Part shown: in pieces, positions 41,383 through 51,871 of the stretch
Numbering within the stretch: position 1 is the first letter of the stretch
Layout of the letters: every line of letters starts with the position of its first letter
NCBI GenBank assembly: GCA_008802785.1
Contig: VUYT01000014.1
Span: forward strand, 124,001-188,000
Source: Symmetrospora coprosmae
Lineage: Eukaryota > Basidiomycota > Cystobasidiomycetes > Symmetrosporaceae
DNA: 64,000 nucleotides
Direction of reading: 5' to 3'
The notes under the pieces: generated by a model
What the model was told of the DNA's origin: nothing
The model's input: the letters and a program-made list of their open reading frames with translations, nothing else
The model's database searches: none
Position numbers and translations under genes: made by a program

Positions 41383-43205
41383 ATGCAATACGACGGACCC
41401 CATGCCGCAGAGCTGTCGCTCGCCCTCGAGATTGCCGCCGAGGCGGGCAAGATGATCACCTCTGCCTCGTCCAAGCGATGGACGCACTCGGCCGCACCCG
41501 AAGCGGGGCAGGAGCCTGGAACCAAGAAGAACAGCGTCGACGTGGGTCATCAGCACTGCAGTCCAACAGATTCCGAATGCTCGCTCTGCAGGACGCACTG
41601 GCGAACCTGCGTGAGTTGGGGCCTGACTGACCGACCGACCGACCCTTTTGGCGCACACGTGCTGTGTATGTGCTCCTCCTCATCAGCTCGTCACGGAGAC
41701 CGACCAGGCGGTCGAGCGCCTCGTCATTGAGCGCATCACGGCCGCCTTCCCAGAGCACCAGTGCGCTACACTGCGGCCATCTGCGGCTCGTTGCGAAGGC
41801 GCGCCCAGACCTTGGCATGCACGAGCTGACGTCCGCGCACCACAATGACGTGGGAACAGGTTCATCGGAGAGGAGAGCTACGCCGGCGGCGACAGGCCCG
41901 AGCTCACAGATGCGCCGACGTGGATTGTGGATCCTATAGATGGGACGACGTGAGCTTGCGGTTTCCCCTCTCTCAGGCAGTACTGACTGTGGCTCTCGAG
42001 GCCGGCACCCGTTCGGACAGGGCGCTAGCATCAGGCTGACCCAATGGATGCTGCATGCGCCCCTGTGTTCATGGCTACCACTCTTCCGCAGCAACTTTGT
42101 ACACGGACTGCCATTCGTGGCCATCTCTATCGGCTTCTGCGTCGGGAAGGTCCCCACAGTTGGGTAAGGGTCGCAGCTGTACATCTTCTGCAAGTGACCG
42201 GTTGCTGCTCATGCTGACATACATATCCGTTGGACGATCTATTCAAGCGTCATTTACAACCCCTTCCTAGACCAGCTGTGCGTTGCGTTCGGCCAGCTAA
42301 TCTGCCCAGGGCGCCGCGACGCAGGGCGATCCCGGGTCTGACCGTTTTCGCGATGCCATAGATACCACGCCGTGAAGGGGCAGGGTGCCTTCCTGAACCA
42401 GAGCATTCGGCTCCCGCTCAGTCACCCGCACCCGCTTCCGCTGAACAGCCTGGGCGAGGCGCTGATCGGGGGCGAGTGGGGTAGCGACCGTTCCAAAGCT
42501 GTGCGTCCGATCCTCTCGCACAGACGCGCGGCTAATACTCAAGCTGACGAATACTGGTTCGTACTTGGTATGCCGGCAGATCATCGACAAGAAGGCGCTC
42601 TCGCTGAAGAAGCTCGCTGCGGACGGCAAAGACACGGAGGGCGGGAGGATGTGCCACTCGATTCGGTCGCTTGGATCTGCAGCGCTCAACTTTGCGCACG
42701 TAGCGACAGGGCAGGTGGGGCGGAGTCGCAGCTCTCGGATGGCGTGGGCCAAAGAGCGGCCACCCTGGCTGATATCGACGCGTTCCGATGTGGCTCGGCT
42801 TTCTCGTCACAGCTCGACCTGTACCAGGAGATTGGGTGCTGGAGGTCAGTAACGTTAGATAATATGTCAGTGTGTCATGCTGACACGCAAGCTGACGCTG
42901 TTCACGCGGATTGTAAGCTGGGACGTGTGTGCAGGGGTCGTCATTGCCCGGGAGGCCGGTGGCAAGGTGCGTATATGTTTCGCGTCAGGGTGGCTGCCAA
43001 CAAGCTGAAGAGCCTGTCCTCTCGTGCCCGCAATTAGGTCTACGGCCGCGGCGGCGGCGAGTTTGACGCATCCGCCTTGATGGGCCACCATTTTTGCGTG
43101 ATTCGCGCCATTGCAGCCAATTCTGGAACGCAGGAGTCAGGCGAGCAAGTGCAGGACCGGCTCATCAAGGACTACTTTGACACTGTCGAGGACTGGGATG
43201 TGTAG
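41383..43205 (+). CDS. INM1: Inositol monophosphatase
   Basis: Mg-dependent, lithium-sensitive-type phosphatase releasing myo-inositol from inositol phosphate. Ten exons: 41383-41541, 41687-41760, 41860-41949, 42092-42163, 42248-42277, 42362-42500, 42580-42714, 42813-42844, 42918-42966 and 43038-43205; sum 948 bases (315 residues). Metal-site motifs are complete: [31 protein letters not shown] and [16 protein letters not shown]. Exons 5 (30 nt) and 8 (32 nt) are very short. Two acceptors are AAG rather than CAG/TAG, chosen by frame and homology. An in-frame upstream ATG at 41281 would add a non-conserved leader. Confidence 0.95.
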
Positions 43206-43895
43206 AGCTGGTACTTGTACTCGTAGAATCGGAGCTGTCGCGAGAAGTAGACGCGCTCTTTATCACGACCTGATGAGGTGCTTAGCGCCAATGCGAAAGT
43301 CCGCGATCATGGGGACCATCGCAGCTGATGGCAATAATATACATCACATTTGCAACTTGTGATGTCGCTGGCGCACAGTTTGCTTGACATTTCGCTGAAT
43401 GCTCGACACGTCTCCGTACAGTACTCTCCTCGAAATCTGCAATCAGCTGCGCACGTGGGCCTGCGGTGATTGTCACGCGGGGCAAAGTGCCCGTTCGTCG
43501 GTACGCTGTTTATTAGCTCGCGTCGACGTCGACCTTTCAGGTGGAGAAGCAACAGGCGAGAAGCTCAGCAGCACCGACATTGTGTTCCACACCTGCGCTG
43601 TTGGTTGGTCTATACATTAATGAGCTTGCTCTGCCTCTGTCCGTGTTTCCTGCACTTTTCAGTTCCAGGCTGCCTCTGCTAGCCAGAAATAGAGTGCTGC
43701 AATATCCGCGCTCGGGTGTCGGAGGGCGTCAGAAGCGGAGGGCGGAAGGGGGGCCAGAACAGAGAGAGAGGGCGAGGGCGAGGGCGGGAGGGGGAACGGG
43801 CAGCAGCGGGCAACGGGCAAGAGAGGGCCATCTCTTCCTTTCCACCACACACACACACACACGCCAACAACATACAAAAGAAGGGCGACACAGAG
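43206..43895. other. Intergenic, leader of the Ser/Thr-rich gene
   Basis: No gene seen. The right part is purine-rich and holds a CA repeat at 43846-43862. The frame is open from 43716, so the start of the next gene is uncertain. Confidence 0.45.
43846..43862. repeat. (CA)8 dinucleotide repeat
   Basis: Short CA run in the leader of the second Ser/Thr-rich membrane protein. Confidence 0.8.
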
Positions 43896-46682
43896 ATGGA
43901 GTGCACCTGCGCATCCAGTGGCAGCAGCAACAACGCATGCCGAGGTCGTCGCCCTGTCGGCCTGCGGCGTCGCAGGAAGAGGAGGGCAGCACCGGGCAGC
44001 CTCGTCCTCGTCCCAGTCCTCGGGACCGCGGCGATGGCCACGCCAGTCGCAGACAGGAAAGGGAAGGGAAGAGAGGTGGTGCAGGAGATGCTCACACACG
44101 ATGTCAATGCAGGGGGGCAATCGTCGCTCTCCCCTCGTTGCGTAGAGGGAACCAGCGGGCGTGTCTGTCGCCGCCAGCCTCAGCTGCCCCAGCAGCAGCA
44201 GCAGCAGCCGGAACGGGCAGAAGGGGGAAATGGGGATGAGGACGACCACCTCGATGCACGCCGGGCAGATCGCAATCCTCCACCACAATCAGAGGCGCAC
44301 ATGCACATGCTGATGCAGCGCAGACAGACAAGAGCTGGCAGGCTGGCTACGCACTACGAATACATCGACGGAGAGTGGGTCCCTTCCGATGACTGGTCGC
44401 TCTACGGACGGGAGGGTCCAGGGCGGGCAGCATCCGCAAGTGCAACAGGTAGCGACAGCGTCGGGTCCAGTCATTCGAGCACACCCCACACAGCAGCGAC
44501 GAGTGGCAGCTCGGCAGACGATGATGATGCGGCGTTCAACAATAATCACAACTCGCCAGGTGGGACAACAGACGACGGGCCCACCAGCATCGGGTGGGCA
44601 CGGACATCCAATCCAGTACTCGGAGTGGACATTGTCACGTCCGTGCAGGACAATAGCGAAGCATCTTCTGCTACTGCTGTACCCACTTCGAGTGGCTTCA
44701 TTGGCGAACGGACCAACATGTCCACCTTCACGGATGCCGGGGCGTCCGCCACATCGTCTCAGCCTACGGCCACATCTTCCGCAGCGACGGCCACATCGGT
44801 CGGACGGACAAACAACACGTCCGGACAGACGTATGACTTCAGCAAGGACGTACCCCGCGGCTGGGTCTCGGACGGACGCACAAAGGCCTATGCGGTGCCC
44901 GTCATTGTTGGGCTGTCGGTCTTCCTCGCCTGCCTCATCTTCAGCCTCATCATGCTCTTCGTCCGCTCAAAGAAGAACCGCAAGCGGCGGCACAAGCAGA
45001 ACCAGAAGGATGGCATTCTGCAGGAGGAAGGCAAGCTCAAACGGGGTGCCCTGCCGGACGAAGACGGCAATGTCCCCCGCTCGTCCTCGGACGGGCAGAG
45101 TTCAGGAGGAGCAGGCAGGGGAGCAGCCCGGAGGAGCAGCGACGAGCAAGGAGAGCTGGACGAGAAGTCTATCCTGCTGAAGGACAAGAAAGGCCGCCTT
45201 CGGCGAATCGGGAGGAAGTGGTCACCGAACAACTCGGGCGGCGCCCTGCGGCGGCGGAAGACAGACATTGCAAAGCTCTTCAATCGCTCTGGGCCCGTTA
45301 TCGTCGAGGAGATTACGCCAACTGCATCGACGGCTCGTGCGTCACCGCCATCCACCCCGTCTGGCGACGTCGCCTCCCTCTCGCTCTCGCGTACCGGCTC
45401 GATACGGAGCAGCACAGATGACATTCTCAGCGAAGATGCGCCCCTCGCTCGCACCCTCTCGACCACCTCCACCTCTTCTCGTGCAGGAATCGTAGCTCCG
45501 GGTATCGCGGCTCCGCTCGCAGCACGGCGCCCGTCATCCCCGCCAGGCTCGCTGCATCGCGCATCTCGCCCACCGTCGATCCGCATCGACCCGCCGGCCC
45601 TGTCAGTCGGCAGCCAGCCGTCTTCCGCGGCAAACGCAGCAGACAATAGCAGCGCGACGGGGCACGCAGACGATGCACACCAGGTGCCTCTGCCGTCCGT
45701 CGGCCCGCCCGCGTACATCCATCCACCCACGCCCGCGTACTCGCGCGGCACTGCTCAACCTCACCCCAGCGCCGACTCGGTCGCTGGGAACGCCCGAACC
45801 AGCGTGCCCGCTATCCGCACGCCCGCGGAGGCGCTGTCTGCACTGTCCACGCCGGGACTCGCCGCCGGTCTCGACGAGAAGCGCAGTCTCCTCCAGCAGG
45901 ACCAAGCCACATCGCCACATGCCGCCTCATCGTCATCCTCTGACCCGTACAGGGAGCAGCGGCGGTACGAGCACCTGTATGCGTCGCGCGAGGGAGAAGG
46001 GGCCGCGAGCGAGCAGCGCACGGGCGCGCCGTCTGCATCATCTTCCCGGTCAGTCGGGCGACAGGGCGAGGATCCGGAGGACGACGAGGCAGCCCGTGTG
46101 CAGAGCCGGCTGGCTGGACACGTTGCTGTAGACGATAAAGAGCTCCTGAGCAGGATCAACGAGGCTGGCTCCGCTCCGGCGTCTGCCCAGGAACAGCCCG
46201 CGAGCATGTCTGCCTCGGCGCCTGCGCTGGAGGAAGACGAGGACGACGAGGACGACCCAGCGGCTTTCGGCCAAGGCACAGTCGCAGCCCCAGCGGCGCC
46301 TTCCAATGCGCGAGCGACTGCCCTAGCCTTCCCGCTCCCTCCTCGTCCGGTCGCCTCGACTTTCTCGCCACGCTCGGCGCTCGCAGCCTTGCCGCCGATT
46401 GACGAGAAGGCGCGCCTGAAGCAGATGGATGAGCAGCTGGCTGGGCAGTATCTCCCGTCTGCGCCGAGCGTGGGCTCGTCCGCCCCTGCCGCCTCTGCGC
46501 CTTCGCTCGTTGGTTCGGCACCATCTGCGCCCGATCTTGACGACTCCTTGCCAGAGCACGCTTCTGCGCCATCTGCGCCCGCCTTTGAACTGGGAGAAGA
46601 GGAAACGGAGGATGAAGACGAGGAGACACCTGGCGATGTCATGGAGCAGGACAGACGCCCCTTTCGAGAGGGCACGATCTAG
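43896..46682 (+). CDS. Second Ser/Thr-rich single-TM protein with long acidic tail
   Basis: One uninterrupted open frame; the chosen ATG gives 928 residues, while an earlier in-frame ATG at 43716 gives 988. The outer part is Ser/Thr/Gly/Asn-rich and likely glycosylated. One membrane helix, AYAVPVIVGLSVFLACLIFS, sits near residue 330, followed by a strongly basic stop-transfer stretch (KKNRKRRHKQNQK). The ~570-residue cytosolic tail is Ser/Pro/Ala-rich, with acidic runs (EEDEDDEDDP, EEETEDEDEE). The architecture parallels the gene at 6.6-8.4 kb. No WSC or other domain is seen. There is no clear signal peptide at either start; a missed upstream exon is possible. Confidence 0.75.
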   Translation: MECTCASSGSSNNACRGRRPVGLRRRRKRRAAPGSLVLVPVLGTAAMATPVADRKGKGREVVQEMLTHDVNAGGQSSLSPRCVEGTSGRVCRRQPQLPQQQQQQPERAEGGNGDEDDHLDARRADRNPPPQSEAHMHMLMQRRQTRAGRLATHYEYIDGEWVPSDDWSLYGREGPGRAASASATGSDSVGSSHSSTPHTAATSGSSADDDDAAFNNNHNSPGGTTDDGPTSIGWARTSNPVLGVDIVTSVQDNSEASSATAVPTSSGFIGERTNMSTFTDAGASATSSQPTATSSAATATSVGRTNNTSGQTYDFSKDVPRGWVSDGRTKAYAVPVIVGLSVFLACLIFSLIMLFVRSKKNRKRRHKQNQKDGILQEEGKLKRGALPDEDGNVPRSSSDGQSSGGAGRGAARRSSDEQGELDEKSILLKDKKGRLRRIGRKWSPNNSGGALRRRKTDIAKLFNRSGPVIVEEITPTASTARASPPSTPSGDVASLSLSRTGSIRSSTDDILSEDAPLARTLSTTSTSSRAGIVAPGIAAPLAARRPSSPPGSLHRASRPPSIRIDPPALSVGSQPSSAANAADNSSATGHADDAHQVPLPSVGPPAYIHPPTPAYSRGTAQPHPSADSVAGNARTSVPAIRTPAEALSALSTPGLAAGLDEKRSLLQQDQATSPHAASSSSSDPYREQRRYEHLYASREGEGAASEQRTGAPSASSSRSVGRQGEDPEDDEAARVQSRLAGHVAVDDKELLSRINEAGSAPASAQEQPASMSASAPALEEDEDDEDDPAAFGQGTVAAPAAPSNARATALAFPLPPRPVASTFSPRSALAALPPIDEKARLKQMDEQLAGQYLPSAPSVGSSAPAASAPSLVGSAPSAPDLDDSLPEHASAPSAPAFELGEEETEDEDEETPGDVMEQDRRPFREGTI

Positions 46683-47130
46683 GTCTAAACCTGCTTCGCC
46701 TTCACATTCCCCGCACACGCACTCAGTCAAACGCCAGTTCCTCATCTGCTCATCATCACTACTGCCTATAGCTTGTTCTCAGACATATCTTCGAGTATTC
46801 TTGTTCTGTTCTTTCTAGTCCTCTTCCTTCACTTTCGTACAATCTCACTGATGCCATGTATCCTTAGCAAAAGCACTAGAGCCTAATCTAGCCAGACTTT
46901 TCGGCTGTGCGCGTGTCAGAGCAATCTCATCATCATGTCGATGCGCCTATCTCTGATGAGATCCTTGCGAACTTGCGGTTGCTATATCCGCCGCCACCTC
47001 TCACTCTCGACGGCGACGCACGATCTCAGGAAAATAAGGGGCAGAGGGAGAACAGCTTGAGCTCCTGATGACTGGATACCAGACACAGGTCAGATACATA
47101 GCAGCGTAGTGCATCGCATCGCATCGCATC
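46683..47130. other. Intergenic, CBP3 promoter
   Basis: No gene. AT-richer 3' UTR sequence follows the preceding stop. The leader of the next gene ends in a GCATC repeat. Confidence 0.45.
47111..47130. repeat. (GCATC)4 repeat abutting the CBP3 start codon
   Basis: Four pentamer copies end exactly one base before the ATG at 47131, so the repeat forms the start-codon context. Confidence 0.85.
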
Positions 47131-48483
47131 ATGGCACACGCAGCATCAACGTTCATCGCTCGGAGAGCCATCGCTTCTGGGGTCGCCCGCCGTGGCAGCA
47201 GGAGCAGCATTGCCGTCCGCCGCCTGGCTTCCACAGCGGCGTCATCATCAGCATCGTCATCGTCATCGACATCGTCAACGACGGCGCGCACAGCATCGCA
47301 GCCCACAGCAGGCACGCTGTCCGGCCAATCGTCCGCTTCCGCTTCGCTCGCAAACACCGTTGCCGCCGCTTCGCCCTCTGCACCATCGCGACCCTTCGCC
47401 TCGGAAGAAGCGACAGGCTCGTCAACCGCGGCGGACACATCGGGATTGAAGGCTAGCATCCTCGGTGGGATAGCCAACGCAATGGGCTACAATCAGAACA
47501 CGTCCATTGCCATTCGCGCCACGTCAGACTACTACGACCGATGTTCGGAGCGCGACGAGCGGGAAGCTAGCTTCTTCTACGAGGGTGAGCTCTCCAAAAC
47601 TCAACACGATTGATGGATGCGCCTACAGATACGACATGCAGGATACTGACCGACGTATCTGATGGTACCGTCCGTGACTCCAGAATGCGGACTGCCCCAA
47701 TCCTACACATCCTGGATGCAAATCACAAATCTGCACGTCTGGCTGCTGAGCGTCCGCTTCCGCTCGCTCCCCGCCCCACTCGGCAAGTCATACATCCAAG
47801 AGATGATCAACCACTACTTTATCCACTCCGAGGGTCTCATGCGCGGGCGGTACGGGGTCAAGCAGGGCCGCTTGATCAAGGGCTACATGCGTGACCAGCT
47901 CTACCAGTACCACGGCGCCAACATGGGCTACGACGAAGGCCTCATCAGCGGGAGCGACGCTGTTCTCGCAGCCGCCGTGTGGCGCAACATCTTTGGCGCA
48001 GGATGGGGCCGCGTCGGCGGCATCACGGGCAAGCTCAGCCAGGATGGCATTCCGCCGGAAAGCGCGGCGGGTGTCAGCGCAAGCGCATCCCCGGATACGA
48101 TTGCAGCTGCGAGCGGACCTGCTTCTGGAGGCGGAGCAGACAGCGCGGCCGCGACTGCTGAAATGAAGGAGGAGAGCCCGCTCATGAAGTACAACCTCGA
48201 TCCTTCCCTCCCGCCCAGCCCGGAGCTGCCAAACCAGCTCGGAGGGTACCATGCCGGTGGATCGGGACTTGTTGATCCCCTACCGCCGCACACGCCTGCA
48301 TCACTGGATGGCATTCAGTCCAAGGATGCGCGGTTTGCCGTCAATCTGGAGCGACTCGTCACGTTCATCCGGCGCGAGGTGCACAGAATGGAGAAGCTCG
48401 ATGACCAGGTCGTCATGAGGGGCGTGCTGGAGCAGGCGCAGGGCGCGAACACGAAGGGCTTGACTGCATTCAGCCGAATCTAG
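47131..48483 (+). CDS. CBP3: Cbp3-type ubiquinol-cytochrome c assembly chaperone
   Basis: Mitochondrial factor that, with Cbp6, binds newly made cytochrome b at the mitoribosome tunnel for complex III assembly. Exons 47131-47584 and 47684-48483 (1254 bases, 417 residues). The N-terminus is an Arg/Ser-rich presequence without acidic residues (STFIARRAIASGVARRGSRS). The chaperone domain (about residues 150-300) shows YTSWMQITNLHVWLLSVRFR, YIQEMINHYFIHSE, RYGVKQGRLIKGYMRDQ, YDEGLISGSDAVLAAAVWRN and, after a Ser/Ala/Gly-rich insert of ~90 residues, LVTFIRREVHRMEKLDD. The insert is longer than in most homologues. Confidence 0.92.
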
Positions 48484-48752
48484 ATAGCGGTGGAAGATGT
48501 GATGGCAACTCGAGCCCGACAAAAATCAGTCGAGACAGCTTGCGTCTATGTCAGCTCTTGTAGCATAATCTTATCCCTAGGGAAGCCGTTGCGCATGCCT
48601 TGCGCGTGGAACGTGCAAGACGTATAGCGATCTCTGGACAAGTGCCGCGTCATCCTCGGCTTGATTCCGTGAAGCAGCCTCCAGGCCGCTCGAGACAGTC
48701 GTGCTTGCTCTTCGACCACAAGGTCGTACAATTCAGAGCGCCTTAGGAAGCG

Positions 48753-49588
48753 ATGTCATGTGTGAGGCCTCATAAAATCCTCGTACTGGAGCAGCACGCT
48801 GAAACTCGGGCACACTCACGTCCGCAGGAAGGCGATCTCACCGCCTCGGACCTGGATGCGTCCGTTTCGAACCTAACCCTCACGCGCAATACGGCTGGCT
48901 CGTCCGTTTCTGTGAACCTCTATCAGTACATCCACCACGCGCACTGTGAAGTCGCAAACGGCGCTCCGGGCTCCTCCTCCACCACAACCACCTCGTCATC
49001 CCTGCCCGCGCTCGTTCTGCGGCCGCACGACACGCGGCATGCTACAGACGCCGAGGGGTCCGTGCTCACAGACGACGCCGAGTCCGGGCTGCTCGTCAAT
49101 GTTGTCTTCAGCGAGCTTGTGCGCATCAAGCAGCTCCTGCTGACTGTGCCGACGGGTGACGAGCGGATAGACCGATGTCGCGTCTGGGTCAACCGCATTG
49201 ACGTCCCGTCTATCGACGACATCGAGAACGACGCTTTTGTGAAACCGGACCAGGATTTCTCGCTGCTCGAGGGGGAGCGCGAGTGCGTAGAGTACCCCGT
49301 GCGCGTGGCGAGATTCAGCAGCGTCAGCAGCGTTACGGTCTTTCTGGTGGGTCGGCATTCTCCGATGTTACAGCTGCACGCGCTGCTAATCACCGCGTAA
49401 ACTCTGTGCTGCAGTCGTCCCTGCGACCGGCGACGCAGCGCGTCTTCTACCTCGGCTTCAAAGGCGACCCGCGCTCTTACAAGAAGGAAGGAGGCGACAA
49501 TATCTCTGTGGCAGCACAGAACACGGCAGACAGCGTCGTGCAGGGTCTTCGGGAGAAGTACGGAGCGGCGCAGCAAAGCATTCGGTGA
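48753..49588 (+). CDS. PITH-domain protein
   Basis: The PITH fold is a beta-sandwich found in the proteasome-associated thioredoxin TXNL1 and in PITHD1. Preferred exons: 48753-48761 (only MSC), 48828-49346 and 49415-49588, 702 bases (233 residues). The 66-base first intron has no stop, so an unspliced 255-residue form is also open. Features: SVSVNLYQYIHHAHCEVANG, DAESGLLVNVVFSELVRIKQ, the RVWVNRIDVPSIDD strand, FSSVSSVTVFL and the closing RVFYLGFKGDPRSYKKEGG, typical of the domain end. There is a Ser/Thr insert in the first third. No thioredoxin domain precedes it. It converges with the nuclease gene. Confidence 0.82.
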
Positions 49589-49765
49589 TGCTCTCGTCAA
49601 GAAGTCTGGCCGGGAACGCTCACTTCTGCGCACGCGATACCTTTTCCTTGGCGCATTGTTGATACAGCTCGTATGCGTCCTTGTACAATAACAGGGCCTA
49701 CTTCAGACTGCTACTGCGTGAGCCCCACGAGACGCTTTATGATCGCATCGGTATCGCACCATCTG

Positions 49766-51605
49766 CTATCGCCGCGCAGGGAAGGGCGAGTCTCCCAATG
49801 ACGCAAAGCCAAAGGCCTCTTCAAGCCTTTCGCCACCAAGGCCTGCAATGTCTTCGTCAAGATCAGCGGTGAAGCTCTTTCTGCGCTCGAAGCCACTGTG
49901 CTGCCGCAAATCGTCCTTCTCCAGATCGAGGCCGCCGAAGCCCCGCAAAGTTGCCAGCAGGGATGGGTCCTCCTTCTGAAGCTCGAAGTCAGCTGCCGAA
50001 TAGTGGGCGACCGACGTAGGGTTCGCGAAGATCGCCCGAGCCGCGTTCACCTCCTCCATGTAGGCCGAAAGGTCCAAGGGTGGCATGCGAGAATGTTGCT
50101 TCTTCGATAGTAGACCTGAAGCCAGAATTGCTTCTATCGAGCCATGCTCCCTGTGCGGTCCAGTAGCAGTCAGCTGTCTGCCTGTATGCGAGGTAGCATC
50201 CATACTGACTGCATTGCGTGATATGCCTTGATGGGACCAAGGCTGTGTGGCGCGTCATTGCGTGTTTCAGCCGCAACGACTCAAGCCTTACGGAACACAT
50301 GAGTTAGACCCACCCTCTGATGCGCTCTGTGAAGTCACTGCCACACAGCAGGCAGAAGTCAATCCAAGCGTCCTTCGTTCCGAATTCGAGCTCCTTCCGG
50401 ACCTCGTGACCGTTGATGCTCTCGCCCGAGCGGCTACCCGCACCGAGACCGCGCAGTAGGGTAGACTCGAATGCGAGGACATCGGTATCTGTCGAGATGA
50501 CGAGGTCGGCGTACGATGCCTCGACGAGCGCAGAGCACAGCGACTCGGCTTCTTGGGGCTCTGTGTGCGAGGTGAGGAGCAGCGGAATGCCCATCGCTTT
50601 GATGGTGTCCTGCGATAACGAACTGGGTCAATTCAAGGCTGATGTACAGAAGGTATTGTTGGAAGAAGAACCGCCCTACCATGCAGTCCGTGTGCGTTTG
50701 CGCCGAGACTGAAGTCGACCGCTTGGCATATTTGTCCGCGACGCATCGCGATTCCTCCAGTACCAGCTGCAGCGCATTGAGCGGGTCTTCCTCTTCTGCT
50801 TCTTCACTCGCACCGCGATCCATTGCGTGCCTGTCGTTCTCCGCTTGAACGGCCAGGGCTTGCGTGAAAGCCTTGGCCTCGCTGGACGCGATAGCTATCT
50901 GGGTCTTGGACAGCGTGTCGCTCTCCTCGCTCTTCGACGCTTGCATATCAAAGACGAGCCCTGCAAAGCGCGTACTGAGCGCCGTTGCCGGGTCGTAGAG
51001 CGCGTCGTGCGGCAGCCCGCCAAGCGCTATGCTGTCTGGCCGCGGGCGCGCTTCCGGTGCCGTAGGCAGCGCTTCGAGCAGGCGCTGCGTATCGCTGAGC
51101 GTCCGGTCCCGCACGGCCGGATCCAGAGCCCGCAGCTCCTCCACGACGCCCTTCAGACCCCGCAGCCGCTGGTGCCGCGCCTCTTCGCTTTCGGCCCGCC
51201 CAGCCAGCAGGCGGCGCGCATGGTTGCGTCGCTCGAGCTCGCGCGCTTTTGCCGGGACGCGCTTGCTCCCATCAAAGACGACGATTGGGCGGATGCCGTA
51301 CGATTGCAGGTTGCGGATGAAGCGGTACCATCTGCAGAATCGCGCGTAGACGGCAATTAGACATCTCGGGCCCGTCAGCCCCAACACGACCGCGCGCGCA
51401 CGAGGCGCTCCTAGATACGCAAGTCTCGCACTGACCCGAGTATGGTCCGATTGGGATGCTGGGACTCGTTAGAGTGATGGAACTGAAGCGTGAGGATCCC
51501 ACCATCTATAGCGACACTCCTTTCGTGCAGCGCAGTCAGCGGCAGGTTCCGCATCGTGTGCCCCGCCCGGCTACGAATGAAGGTGGCCAGCCCCTGTATT
51601 CCCAT
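49766..51605 (-). CDS. XPG/Rad2-family structure-specific nuclease (FEN1/EXO1-like)
   Basis: Minus-strand exons: 51605-51436, 51331-50710, 50609-50314, 50242-50210 and 50150-49766; sum 1506 bases (501 residues). The N-terminal block MGIQGLATFI...VAIDGG leads to PIVVFDGSKR and the helical arch. The internal block EAESLCSALVEASYADLVIS keeps the metal-binding acids, with STDTDVLAF and CGSDF after it. The 33-base exon 4 supplies LGPIKAYHAM, completing the helix-2-turn-helix as IRGLGPIKAYHAMQEHGSIE, close to FEN1. Between the two nuclease blocks lies an insert of about 100 residues, and the C-terminal ~125 residues are not FEN1- or EXO1-like; no PCNA-binding box was seen. Subfamily unresolved. Confidence 0.88.
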
Positions 51606-51871
51606 TCTGGCATTGTCGTTGTTGCGCCAGAAGCCGAAGTCAGTCCGTCGGTTTGAGTGCGAGGAGGGACATGTCCCTCTCCGGAGAACGGCCGAGATGG
51701 CCGAGCAGGGCTCTGTGCGCGACAGGCACGGTCACTGCGAGAGGACAAGATACGTCGGTCACCACCAAGGGCTTCCTAGGCCAGCACTACGGCACTAAGC
51801 TACATCGATACGGGACCAGAAGAAGCACGATATGGAGCCGTCTAACGCAGCCAAAGTAACTACGATGCGCC

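Noticed and set aside
45761-46675. 304-residue Ser/Ala-rich minus-strand frame
   Set aside because: Shadow of the GC-rich frame of the second Ser/Thr-rich protein; no independent motif.
50151-50313. Single 136-base intron in the XPG gene
   Set aside because: It would give GQLTATGPHREHG and lose the invariant hairpin glycines; the two-intron reading restores them.
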